In this document: positions 1-7,842 of the stretch, one piece after another
Layout of the letters: every line of letters begins with the position of its first letter
Numbering within the stretch: position 1 is the first letter of the stretch
Assembly: GCA_963728655.1 (NCBI GenBank)
Contig: CAVSLD010000003.1
Coordinates: forward strand, 434,001-498,000
Origin: Iamia sp963728655
GTDB taxonomy: Bacteria; Actinomycetota; Acidimicrobiia; Acidimicrobiales; Iamiaceae
Length of the DNA: 64,000 nt
Reading direction: 5' to 3'
The notes under the pieces: model-generated
What the model was told of the DNA's origin: nothing
The model's input: only the letters and a program-made list of their open reading frames with translations
Databases searched by the model: none
Translations under genes and position numbers: made by a program

Positions 1-1768
1 CCAGCTCGTCGGGCTCGGTGAGGGCGCGCACGTGGGGGAAGACGCCGTCCTCCATGCCGATCACGAACACCACGGGGAACTCGAGGCCCTTGGCCGCGTG
101 GAGGGTCATGAGCAGGACCTCGGACTCGTCGTCACCGAGGTCGTCGGTGTCGGCCACCAGGCTGATCTGCTCGAGGAAGACGTCGGCCGCCTCGACCTCG
201 CGCGCCGCGCCCACCAGCTCGGCCAGGTTCTCGATGCGGCCCTCGGCCTCGATGGAGTGCTCGGCGCGGAGCTCGGCCACGTAGCCGCTCTGGTCGAGGA
301 GGACCTCGAGCATCGGGCCCGGCCCCTCGTCGGTGACCTCGGTGGCCGCGGCCACCACCTCGAGGAAGGTGGCGATGCCCGTCACCGCCCGACCCCCGAC
401 CCCGGCGTCGGCCGCCCGGGCGAGCGCCTCCATGAAGGTGATGCCCTGGCTGGCGGCCCAGGCGTCGAGACGGGCCACCGAGGCGTCGCCCACGCCCCGC
501 TTGGGCGTGTTGAGCACCCGCTTGACGGCCACCTCGTCGGCCGGGTTCACCACCGCCTTCAGGTAGGCGACCGCGTCCTTCACCTCGCGGCGGTCGTAGA
601 AGCGGGTGCCGCCCACCACCTTGTAGGGGATGCCGCTGCGGGCCAGGGACTCCTCCAGGACCCGGCTCTGGGCGTTGGTCCGGTAGAAGACGGCCATGTC
701 GCCCCACCGGCGGCCGTGGTCGTGGAAGGTGGACATGCGCCCGGTGACCCACTGGGCCTCGTCGGCCTCGTCGTCGGCGTGGAACCGGAGGATGGGCTCG
801 CCCGCCCCCTGGTCGGTCCACAGCTCCTTGGGCTTGCGGGCCACGTTGTGGGCGATGACCGCGTTGGCGGCGTCGAGCACCGTCTGGGTCGAGCGGTAGT
901 TCTGCTCCAGGAGCACCACGTTGACCTCGGGGAACGCCGTCTCGAAGTCGACGATGTTGCTCATGTCCGCCCCGCGGAACTTGTAGATCGACTGGTCGTG
1001 GTCGCCGACGACGCAGACGTTGCGGTGGGCGGCGCCGAGGAGCATGACCAGCTCGTTCTGGACGGGGTTCGTGTCCTGGTACTCGTCGACGAGGACGTGG
1101 GTGAAGCGCCGCTGGTAGTGCTCCAGCACGTCGGGGAAGGTGCGGAGGACCTCGACGGTGACGCCGAGGAGGTCGTCGAAGTCCATGGCCCCGGCCTTGC
1201 GCAGGCGGGCCTGGTACTCCCGGTAGGCCTCGGCGTAGCGGCGCTCGAAGGGGTTGGTGGCGGCCTGCTCGTAGGCGTCGACGCCGATGCCCTTGTTCTT
1301 GGCCGCGCTGATGGTGGCGTGCACCGAGCGGGGCGGGAAGCGCTTGGTGTCGATGTCGAGGTCGCGCAGCACGTAGGTGGTGAGGCGCACGGCGTCGGCC
1401 TGGTCGTAGATCGTGAACGACGACGGGTAGCCGAGCCGGGGCGCCTCGCGGCGCAGGATGCGCACGCAGGCCGAGTGGAACGTCGAGACCCACATCTTCT
1501 CGGCGACCGGCCCCACCAGGGCGGCGACCCGCTGCTTCATCTCGTCGGCCGCCTTGTTGGTGAAGGTGATGGCCAGGATCGAGAAGGGCGAGACCCCGTG
1601 GTCGCGGATGAGGTGGGCGATGCGGTGGGTGAGGACGCGGGTCTTGCCCGAGCCGGCGCCGGCCAGGACGAGCAGGGGCCCGTCGACGTGGGTGACGGCG
1701 TCGGCCTGGGCCGGGTTGAGGCCGGCGAGGAGGTCGACCTCGCCGGGGACGTGGTCGGGGCCGGGCAT
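1..1768 (-). CDS. pcrA: UvrD/PcrA-type superfamily 1A DNA helicase, C-terminus beyond the window
   Basis: ATP-dependent 3'-5' helicase of DNA repair and replication restart. The first 589 codons are present and the frame runs off the left edge, so roughly a quarter of a usual 750-800 residue protein is missing. The Walker A motif GAGSGKT is at about residues 37-43. The Walker B/motif II DEYQDTN is followed by VVGDHDQSIYKFRGAD (motif III region). Close to the edge is the late motif VVFVIGMEDGVFPH typical of UvrD/PcrA/Rep. The ATG start is preceded by TAGGGT-N7 and no ribosome-binding site. Divergent from the YbhN-type gene. UvrD and PcrA cannot be separated from this part alone. Confidence 0.93.
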   Translation of the reverse strand, partial: MPGPDHVPGEVDLLAGLNPAQADAVTHVDGPLLVLAGAGSGKTRVLTHRIAHLIRDHGVSPFSILAITFTNKAADEMKQRVAALVGPVAEKMWVSTFHSACVRILRREAPRLGYPSSFTIYDQADAVRLTTYVLRDLDIDTKRFPPRSVHATISAAKNKGIGVDAYEQAATNPFERRYAEAYREYQARLRKAGAMDFDDLLGVTVEVLRTFPDVLEHYQRRFTHVLVDEYQDTNPVQNELVMLLGAAHRNVCVVGDHDQSIYKFRGADMSNIVDFETAFPEVNVVLLEQNYRSTQTVLDAANAVIAHNVARKPKELWTDQGAGEPILRFHADDEADEAQWVTGRMSTFHDHGRRWGDMAVFYRTNAQSRVLEESLARSGIPYKVVGGTRFYDRREVKDAVAYLKAVVNPADEVAVKRVLNTPKRGVGDASVARLDAWAASQGITFMEALARAADAGVGGRAVTGIATFLEVVAAATEVTDEGPGPMLEVLLDQSGYVAELRAEHSIEAEGRIENLAELVGAAREVEAADVFLEQISLVADTDDLGDDESEVLLMTLHAAKGLEFPVVFVIGMEDGVFPHVRALTEPDEL

Positions 1769-1775
1769 CCCGGCC

Positions 1776-1781
1776 ACCCTA
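1776..1781 (-). promoter_or_regulatory. Candidate leaderless promoter -10 of the UvrD/PcrA gene
   Basis: TAGGGT lies 7 bases before the ATG at 1768 with no Shine-Dalgarno sequence between them, so the transcript would begin at or next to the start codon. Confidence 0.5.
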
Positions 1782-2021
1782 CCGACGCCTCGTGACAGCC
1801 CCCGGCGGCCCGTCCGGCCAGGGGAGCGGCGGGACGACCTGGTCGCCGGGGCGCCCCCGTTCCTGGGAAGATGATGCATCGCCGCGGGACAGCACGACCA
1901 CGAGCCTCCGCACCCCGCGTCGCGGCCTGCGGCGCGCCTCGACCGGCCGCGCCCGGTCACGCCGGCCGACGAGCCCGGGGAGGGCCACGACACCGGCTCC
2001 GACGGGCTGCTGGGGACGTCG

Positions 2022-3158
2022 GTGACCGCCGAGATGGTCAAGGTCCAAGGGGCCAAGACCCTCAAGCGGACGCCGCTGATCATCGCCTTCTTCCTGGTGT
2101 TCAACTACCTGGTGCTGCCCCAGCTGGGCGGGGCCCGGGAGGCGGCCGACCAGCTCAGCGCGGTGAACCCCGTGCTCCTGCTGGTGGCCCTCGGGCTGGA
2201 GGTCGCGGCCCTCGTCGCCTACGCCCAGCTGACCCGGGTCACCCTCCCGCCCGAGCCCCACCTGGGCATGGGGACGGTGCTGCGCATCCAGCTCTCGACC
2301 AAGGCCGTCACCAACCTGGTCCCGGGGGGATCGGCCGCGGGCAGCACCGTGGGGCTGCGCCTGCTCACCCAGTCCGGGGTCAGCGGTGCCGCCTCCGGGT
2401 TCACCCTGGCGACCGTGGGCCTGGGCTCGGCCGTGGTGCTGAACCTGCTCCTGTGGGTCGCCCTGCTCATCTCCATCCCCCTCGACGGCTTCAACCCCGT
2501 CTACGGCACCGCCGCCATCGTCGGCATGCTGCTCCTCGCCCTGTTCGCCGGGCTGGTGGTCCTGCTCATGAAGGGCCAGTCGCCGGCGGTGAAGGTCGTC
2601 CGGGCCATCGCCGGGAAGCTCCCCTTCCTCGACCCGGACACGGCCGAGCGCTTCATGCTCACGCTCGTCGCCCGGCTGCGTGAGCTCATCGCCAACCCGA
2701 CCCTCATCCGGCGGGGGATCCTGTGGGCGTCGGTGAACTGGCTGCTCGACGCGGCCGCCCTGTGGGTGTTCATCCGCGCCTTCGGGCCCGCCCTCAACCC
2801 GGTCGACGTCATCGTGGCGTTCTGCGTGGCCAACATCCTCGCCGTGATCCCGCTGACGCCCGGTGGCCTCGGGTTCGTGGAGGCCACCCTGATCGCGACC
2901 CTCGTGGGCTTCGGTCTGGGCCGCAGCGAGGCGGCCATCTCCGTCGTCACCTACCGCCTGGCCCAGTTCTGGCTCCCGATCCCGCTGGGAGCCATCAGCT
3001 ACGCCTCCCTGCGGGTCGGCCCCAAGTCGCTCCGGCGCATGCGGCGGGCCCACCCCCTGCGCGACCTGGCCGACGACACCCGCGACGTGGCCGGGGTGCA
3101 CGTGTGGGACATCGACGAGGAGCAGGCCGCGCCCCCTCGCCCCGACGCGCGGGGATAG
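2022..3158 (+). CDS. YbhN/UPF0104-type (lysylphosphatidylglycerol synthase transmembrane domain) integral membrane protein
   Basis: About 378 residues with roughly eight hydrophobic segments, beginning at about residue 20 (IIAFFLVFNYLVLP). The late motif PGGLGFVEA, the segment TKAVTNLVPGGSAAGS and the overall length match the YbhN/AglD/MprF-N-terminal flippase-like family. Members are thought to move lipids or lipid-linked sugars; the substrate here is unknown. The start is uncertain. GTG at 2022 and ATG at 2034 are the candidates, and the frame stays open upstream to a stop at 1872 without another usual start codon. Neither start has a clear ribosome-binding site. It is followed after 13 bases by the convergent lipoprotein gene. 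Confidence 0.8.
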   Translation: MTAEMVKVQGAKTLKRTPLIIAFFLVFNYLVLPQLGGAREAADQLSAVNPVLLLVALGLEVAALVAYAQLTRVTLPPEPHLGMGTVLRIQLSTKAVTNLVPGGSAAGSTVGLRLLTQSGVSGAASGFTLATVGLGSAVVLNLLLWVALLISIPLDGFNPVYGTAAIVGMLLLALFAGLVVLLMKGQSPAVKVVRAIAGKLPFLDPDTAERFMLTLVARLRELIANPTLIRRGILWASVNWLLDAAALWVFIRAFGPALNPVDVIVAFCVANILAVIPLTPGGLGFVEATLIATLVGFGLGRSEAAISVVTYRLAQFWLPIPLGAISYASLRVGPKSLRRMRRAHPLRDLADDTRDVAGVHVWDIDEEQAAPPRPDARG

Positions 3159-3171
3159 CCGATCAGGCCGA

Positions 3172-3756
3172 TCAGGCCGGGCAGTGCAGGCGGATGCGCC
3201 CCTCGACCAGTCCCTCGTCGCCGGCCCGGGCGGCCTCGGGCCCGAAGGTGCCCCGGACGTCGACGGCATCGCCCCGCCGCTCGATCAGGGGGGCGTCGGC
3301 CTCGGGGTCGGCCAGGTCGAGCCAGGTGCCGCCCGGGCCGGCCGTGGTGCGCTTGGCCTCGAGCCCGCGGGCGGCGTCGCCCTCGCCCACCCCGATCCGG
3401 GCCGTCTCGGTGACCACCGGGTCGCCGGCCCCCGTGTCGGAGCGGAAGCGGACGACCTCGACCTCGACCACATCTCCGTCGAGGTCGCCGGTCGCGGTGA
3501 CCTGCGCCTCGCGCGTCGCCTCTGCGGTGTCGTCCGGGGCGGGACCGTCGGTGCAGGTGACGTCGGCCAGGTCCAGCACGTCGGTGCCCAGCGCGGCGAC
3601 ACCCGTGCCCGGCGCGGGGTCGGCCAGGTCGGCCGACGGGTCGGTGGTCGTCGCCGGCGCGGGCGCGACGGGGGCGCTGTCGTCGGCACCGCCGCCGCAG
3701 CCGGCCAGCACGACCAGGAGCACGGCGGCGAGCGCCCCGCGCCCGAGGAGGGTCAG
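3172..3756 (-). CDS. Putative secreted lipoprotein of unknown function, possible CTG start
   Basis: The lipobox LAGC marks lipidation; the mature protein is acidic, rich in Ala, Asp and Thr, and has no domain I recognise. The only usual start in frame is GTG at 3723, which leaves just eight residues before the lipobox Cys, too short for a signal peptide. Reading from CTG at 3756 gives a normal signal (MTLLGRGALAAVLLVVLAG-C), and that CTG overlaps the TGA of the upstream NlpC/P60 gene as CTGA. This suggests translational coupling from a non-standard start, so I give the longer form. The neighbour suggests a cell-envelope role, which is only context. Confidence 0.62.
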   Translation of the reverse strand: MTLLGRGALAAVLLVVLAGCGGGADDSAPVAPAPATTTDPSADLADPAPGTGVAALGTDVLDLADVTCTDGPAPDDTAEATREAQVTATGDLDGDVVEVEVVRFRSDTGAGDPVVTETARIGVGEGDAARGLEAKRTTAGPGGTWLDLADPEADAPLIERRGDAVDVRGTFGPEAARAGDEGLVEGRIRLHCPA

Positions 3757-5033
3757 ACCCGGCCGCCGCCCACCAGGGCGGACCAGTAGTAGATGCTCGA
3801 GACCTTGACCACGTCACCGGTGTGGGGGGCGTGGATCATCTGCCCGCCGCCGATGTAGAGGCCGACGTGGGAGATCGGGCTCCCGTAGAACACGAGGTCA
3901 CCGGGCTGGAGGGCCGACGCCGGGATCTTGGCGCTCATGCCGTAGAGGGCGCCCGAGGAGTGAGGGAGCGACTTGCCGCCCTGGGCCCACGCCCACATGA
4001 CCAGACCGGAGCAGTCGAAGCCTCCCGACGGGCTGGCGCCACCCCATCGGTAGGGCGTGCCGAGCACGCTGCGGGCCGCGGCGATGGCGGCGCCGGCGCC
4101 GCCCGAGGTGGGCGGAGCGGCGGGGGCGGGGGCGGGGGCCGGAGCAGGCGCGGGCGCCGGGGCCGGGGTGGGGGTGGGCGCGGGTGCCGCCGTCGTGTCG
4201 GGCGCCTCGGTGCTCGGCGTCTCGGTGGCCTCGGGCGCGTCGGGCTGGGTGGTGGTGGGCGCCGCGGCGGCGGCCGCAGCAGCCTCGGCCGCGGCCTCCG
4301 CGGCGGCGCGGGCCTGGGCCTCGGCGCGGGCCTGGGCCTCGGCCTCGCGGCGCTGCTGCTCGGCCTCGACCAGGTCGGCCAGGCGACCCTGGACCTGGTC
4401 CTGGACCTCCTGGAGGTCGGCCAGGCGGGCCTCGGTCTCGGCCTTGGCCCCGCTCATCTCCTCCTCGGTGCGGCGGGCCTCGTCCTGGAGGTCCTGCAGC
4501 GCCCGGGTGTCGGCCTCGGCGCGGGCCTCGACGCCCCGGAGCTCGTCCATGAGGTCGTCGTTGTCGGCGCCCATGCTCTCGGCGTAGCCCCGGCGGGTGC
4601 TGACGTCGGTGGCGTCGGAGGCACCCAGCACGGCGGTGTCGGGGCCGCCCGAGCCGTCGGACATGTAGGACTCGACGGCCACCTCGCGGACCTCGCCCCG
4701 CAGGTCGCCGAGCTGGCTGGTCGAGCGCGCGGCGCGCTCGTCGGCCTCCGCGATCTGGGCGTCGAGCTCCTCGCGGGCCAGGCGGGCGTCGAGGTACTGC
4801 TCGGTGCTGACCTCGGCCTCGTGCTGGAGGTCCTCGATCTGGTCGGCGACGCGCTCGGCCTCGCTGCGGGTGTCGTCGATCTCGTCGCCGGCCACCGGAG
4901 CCTGCACCAGCCCCGCGACGAGGGCCAGGGCGACCACGCCCACCAGGGCGCGACGGGCCCCTCGGGCGCGAGGGGAGACGCGGGGGAGAGACGCACGAGC
5001 AGAGATGCTACAGATCCGGCGCGTTTGTGACAA
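3753..5033 (-). CDS. NlpC/P60-family peptidoglycan endopeptidase with coiled-coil N-terminus (RipA/CwlO type)
   Basis: Secreted cell-wall hydrolase expected to cut stem peptides. In order: a signal peptide (RRALVGVVALALVAGLVQA), a long charged coiled coil (about residues 50-230), an Ala-rich stretch, a Pro/Ala/Thr linker with (AP)n repeats (about 245-315), and a C-terminal NlpC/P60 domain. The catalytic Cys is in FDCSGLV, with His residues in SHVGLY and MIHAP. In the given sequence the only upstream in-frame start is TTG at 5033, but that codon lies inside a good promoter -35 box. A GTG at 4996, at leaderless distance from TAGCAT, fits better but is one base out of frame because of a G5 run at 4982-4986 (C5 on the coding strand). 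Confidence 0.9.
   Translation of the reverse strand: MSQTRRICSISARASLPRVSPRARGARRALVGVVALALVAGLVQAPVAGDEIDDTRSEAERVADQIEDLQHEAEVSTEQYLDARLAREELDAQIAEADERAARSTSQLGDLRGEVREVAVESYMSDGSGGPDTAVLGASDATDVSTRRGYAESMGADNDDLMDELRGVEARAEADTRALQDLQDEARRTEEEMSGAKAETEARLADLQEVQDQVQGRLADLVEAEQQRREAEAQARAEAQARAAAEAAAEAAAAAAAAPTTTQPDAPEATETPSTEAPDTTAAPAPTPTPAPAPAPAPAPAPAPAAPPTSGGAGAAIAAARSVLGTPYRWGGASPSGGFDCSGLVMWAWAQGGKSLPHSSGALYGMSAKIPASALQPGDLVFYGSPISHVGLYIGGGQMIHAPHTGDVVKVSSIYYWSALVGGGRV
5005..5033 (-). promoter_or_regulatory. Sigma-70-like promoter of the NlpC/P60 gene
   Basis: TTGTCA, a 17-base spacer and TAGCAT form a near-consensus promoter in a locally AT-richer patch. GTG at 4996 follows the -10 by 8 bases. 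The long-frame TTG start at 5033 coincides with the -35 box, so that start is doubtful. Confidence 0.6.
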
Positions 5034-5150
5034 TCAGGTGTCGATCCGTCCTGCCCACGATGGCCCGCCGAGTGCAGCGAGGCGAGAGCGGGAGGAGCAG
5101 TGTCGTCGACGTGACCTCCGCTCCGCCCCCAGGTCACCGCGAGGGGGCGA

Positions 5151-6725
5151 TCACTCCCACTCGATGGTGCCGGGAGGCTTCGAGGTCACGTCGTAGGCGA
5201 CGCGGTTGACGCCGTCGACCTCGTTGATGATCCGGCTCGACATGCGCTCCAGCAGCTCGTAGGGCAGGCGGGCCCAGTCCGCGGTCATGGCGTCCTCGCT
5301 GGTGACGGCCCGGATGATGATGGGGTGGCCGTAGGTGCGCTCGTCGCCCTGCACGCCGACGCTGCGGATGTCGGGGAGCACGGCGAAGGCCTGCCAGATC
5401 TCCCGCTCCAGGCCGTCGGCCTTGATCTCGTCGCGGACGATGGTGTCGGCCCGCTGGAGCAGGGCGACCCGCTCGGGGGTGACCTCGCCGATGATGCGCA
5501 CGCCGAGGCCGGGCCCGGGGAAGGGCTGGCGCCACACGATCTCGTCGGGCAGGCCCAGCTCGGTGCCGAGCGCCCGCACCTCGTCCTTGAAGAGGCTGCG
5601 GAGCGGCTCGACCAGCTCCAGCTCCATGTCGTCGGGGAGGCCGCCCACGTTGTGGTGGCTCTTGATGGTGGACGAGCCCTCGCTGCCCCCCGACTCGATG
5701 ACGTCGGGGTAGAGCGTGCCCTGGACCAGGTACCCGGCGTCGGTGATGCCGCCGGTGTTCTCCTCGAAGACCCGGATGAACTCCTCGCCGATGGCCTTGC
5801 GCTTCTCCTCGGGGTCGGTGAGCCCCTCGAGGCGGGCGAAGAAGCGGTCCTGGGCCTGCACGTGGATCAGCTCGATGCCCTGGTGGCGCCGGAACGTCTC
5901 CACGACCTGGTCGCCCTCGTTCTCGCGCATGAGCCCGTGGTCGACGAACACGCAGGTGAGCTGGGGGCCGATGGCCCTGTGCACCAGCGCCGCGGCGACG
6001 GCGGAGTCGACGCCGCCGGAGAGGGCGCAGATGACCCGGGCGTCGCCGACCTGGGCCCGCACCGCCTCGACCCCGCTCTCGATGACCGAGGTCATGGTCC
6101 AGTCGGGGGCGCACCCGCACACGTCGTAGAGGAAGCGCTCCAGCACCTGCTGGCCGTGCGGGGTGTGCACCACCTCGGGGTGGAACTGCACGGCGTGGAG
6201 GCGACGGGCCACGTCCTCCATGGCCGCGACGGGGGCGTCGGGGCTGGAGGCGGTGACGGTGAAGCCGTCGGGCGCGGCGGTGATGGAGTCGCGGTGGCTC
6301 ATCCACACCTGCTGGTGCTCGGGCTGGCCTCCGCCGAACACCACCGCGTCGGGGTGGGTGACGTCGAGGGGGGTGCGCCCGTACTCGGCCCGGTCGGTGC
6401 GGGCCACGGTGCCGCCCAGCTGGAGGGCCACCAGCTGGGCGCCGTAGCAGATGCCCAGCACGGGCACGCCCAGGTCGTAGACGCCGGCGTCGATGGAGGG
6501 CGCGCCCTCCACGTGGACCGAGGCGGGGCCGCCGCTGAAGATGATCCCGGCCGGGTCGCGGGCCGCGTACTCCTCGGCGGTGAGCGACGCCGGCACGATC
6601 TCGCTGTAGACGTGGGCCTCGCGCACGCGGCGGGCGATCAGCTGGGCGTACTGGGCACCGAAGTCGACGACGAGGACGGGGCGGTCCTCGGGCTCGGGGC
6701 GGCGGGGCTCGTCCGATGGGGCCAC
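5151..6725 (-). CDS. guaA: GMP synthase (glutamine-hydrolysing)
   Basis: Converts XMP to GMP using glutamine and ATP in the cytoplasm. The 524 residues match the usual length. The N-terminal class I amidotransferase has VVDFGAQYAQLIAR, the nucleophile Cys at about residue 93 in GICYGAQ, and VQFHPEV. The ATP pyrophosphatase domain has the PP-loop SGGVDS, and the C-terminal dimerisation domain ends KPPGTIEWE. The frame is open upstream to 6956, but GTG at 6725 gives the natural N-terminus and sits 6 bases after TACGGT. It is one of three GMP-synthesis genes within 12 kb (with guaB3 and guaB), each on its own promoter. Confidence 0.97.
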   Translation of the reverse strand: MAPSDEPRRPEPEDRPVLVVDFGAQYAQLIARRVREAHVYSEIVPASLTAEEYAARDPAGIIFSGGPASVHVEGAPSIDAGVYDLGVPVLGICYGAQLVALQLGGTVARTDRAEYGRTPLDVTHPDAVVFGGGQPEHQQVWMSHRDSITAAPDGFTVTASSPDAPVAAMEDVARRLHAVQFHPEVVHTPHGQQVLERFLYDVCGCAPDWTMTSVIESGVEAVRAQVGDARVICALSGGVDSAVAAALVHRAIGPQLTCVFVDHGLMRENEGDQVVETFRRHQGIELIHVQAQDRFFARLEGLTDPEEKRKAIGEEFIRVFEENTGGITDAGYLVQGTLYPDVIESGGSEGSSTIKSHHNVGGLPDDMELELVEPLRSLFKDEVRALGTELGLPDEIVWRQPFPGPGLGVRIIGEVTPERVALLQRADTIVRDEIKADGLEREIWQAFAVLPDIRSVGVQGDERTYGHPIIIRAVTSEDAMTADWARLPYELLERMSSRIINEVDGVNRVAYDVTSKPPGTIEWE

Positions 6726-6731
6726 GACGGA

Positions 6732-6737
6732 ACCGTA
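6732..6737 (-). promoter_or_regulatory. Candidate leaderless promoter -10 of guaA
   Basis: TACGGT followed by 6 bases and GTG at 6725, with no ribosome-binding site. It helps choose the start. Confidence 0.5.
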
Positions 6738-6824
6738 GTCCCCGCCGGCCACGCCTCCGACCGGCCGGGTGGCCCGTGACGAGGGCCTGGGAACCAGGCC
6801 AGGGCTCGGGACGACGTGCACCTC

Positions 6825-7468
6825 ATGGCCCCCCTCGCACCCGCACGACCACGCTTCGCGCCGGCTCCTGGTCGTCCTCGTCGTCGTCCTCGGCCTGGTG
6901 GCCGCGGCGTGCGGGGGCGACGACGGCGACGACCAGCTGCGGGGCATCCAGCGCACCCCGGCCCCCGAGGTGGGTGAGGCTTCGCTCCCGGACGTCGAGC
7001 GCGGGCGGCGAGGAGCTGCCGTTCCGGGCCGAGGACGGCCACGTGCTCCTCGCCTACTTCGGCTACACCCACTGCCCCGACGTGTGCCCCACCACCCTGG
7101 CCGACGTGCGCTCCGCCCTGGCCGACCTGGGCGACGACGCCGACCGCGTCGACCTGGCCATGGCGACCATCGACCCCGACCGCGACACCGGCGACGTGCT
7201 GACGCCCTACGTTCGGTCGTTCGTGCCCGACGCCCACGCCCTGCGCACCACCGACGACGACCAGCTCCAGGTCGCGGCCGACCTCTTCGGCGTCACCTAC
7301 GACGTGTCGACCGACGATGCCGGCGAGGTCGAGGTGACCCACAGCGGCTTCCTGTACGCGGTCGACGACCAGGGTCGCCTCCTCGTGTCCTGGCCCTTCG
7401 GAACGCCCTCGGAGGACGTGGCCCACGACCTGGAGCTGCTGCTGGACCAGGGGTCCGCGCCGCAGTGA
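6825..7468 (+). pseudogene. SCO1/SenC-family copper chaperone lipoprotein, reading frame broken twice
   Basis: SCO proteins deliver copper to the CuA site of cytochrome c oxidase. A lipoprotein signal with lipobox (LVVLVVVLGLVAAAC) is read in one frame. The thioredoxin-fold core with the copper ligands CPDVC, DPDRDTGD and the late His in VTHSGF is read in the next. Dropping one G from the run at 7003-7005 joins them as LPDVERGGEELPFRAEDG. Dropping one C from the run at 6828-6833 puts the ATG at 6825 in frame as MAPSHPHDHASRRLL. Both breaks are in homopolymers, so sequencing error is likely and the gene is probably intact in the cell. Its stop overlaps the next gene's start (GTGA). Confidence 0.85.
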
Positions 7469-7842
7469 CCCCCCGCGCCCTCGCCCTGCTCGCCGCCGTG
7501 CTCCTCGGCGCGACCCTGCTGGCCGCCTGCGGCAGCGACGACGGCGGCGGCGACCTGGCCGTCGAGCAGGCCGACGGCAAGGCCGACTTCTCCTACGTCA
7601 TCCCGGAGGGCGCGGGCGAGGCCCTCGATCGGGGCGAGCCCCTCGAGATCCTCCCGGAGCGGTTGGAGGCGGAGGTCGGCCAGGTCATCGAGATCGAGAA
7701 CGACGACGACCGCGGCCACCTGATCGGGCCCTTCTTCGTCGGCGCCGGGGAGACCCTGCGCCAGCGGTTCTCCTCGCCGGGTGAGTTCACCGGTGAGTGC
7801 ACGGTCCACCCCAGCGGCCAGATCACCCTCGCCGTCACCTGA
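7465..7842 (+). CDS. Cupredoxin-like lipoprotein
   Basis: 125 residues: a signal peptide with lipobox LLAAC, then about 100 residues resembling a small blue-copper fold. Visible are VGQVIEIENDDDRGHLIGPFFVGAGE and a C-terminal GEFTGECTVHPSGQITL, which resembles the Cys...His metal-binding loop of cupredoxins; the GHLIGPF His could be another ligand. The usual closing Met is absent, so copper binding is plausible but unproven. GTG at 7465 overlaps the stop of sco1 (GTGA), and the stop at 7842 overlaps the next start (TGATG), so the three genes are translationally coupled in one copper operon. Confidence 0.75.
   Translation: MTPRALALLAAVLLGATLLAACGSDDGGGDLAVEQADGKADFSYVIPEGAGEALDRGEPLEILPERLEAEVGQVIEIENDDDRGHLIGPFFVGAGETLRQRFSSPGEFTGECTVHPSGQITLAVT

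Noticed and set aside
32..1795. Plus-strand open frame of 587 codons at the left edge
   Set aside because: It is the complement of the helicase gene, which has all its motifs.
7465..7842. One long protein joining part of SCO1 with the cupredoxin-like lipoprotein (frame 6769-7842)
   Set aside because: The middle of that frame is Arg/Pro-rich nonsense. The second part has its own signal peptide and a coupled GTG start.
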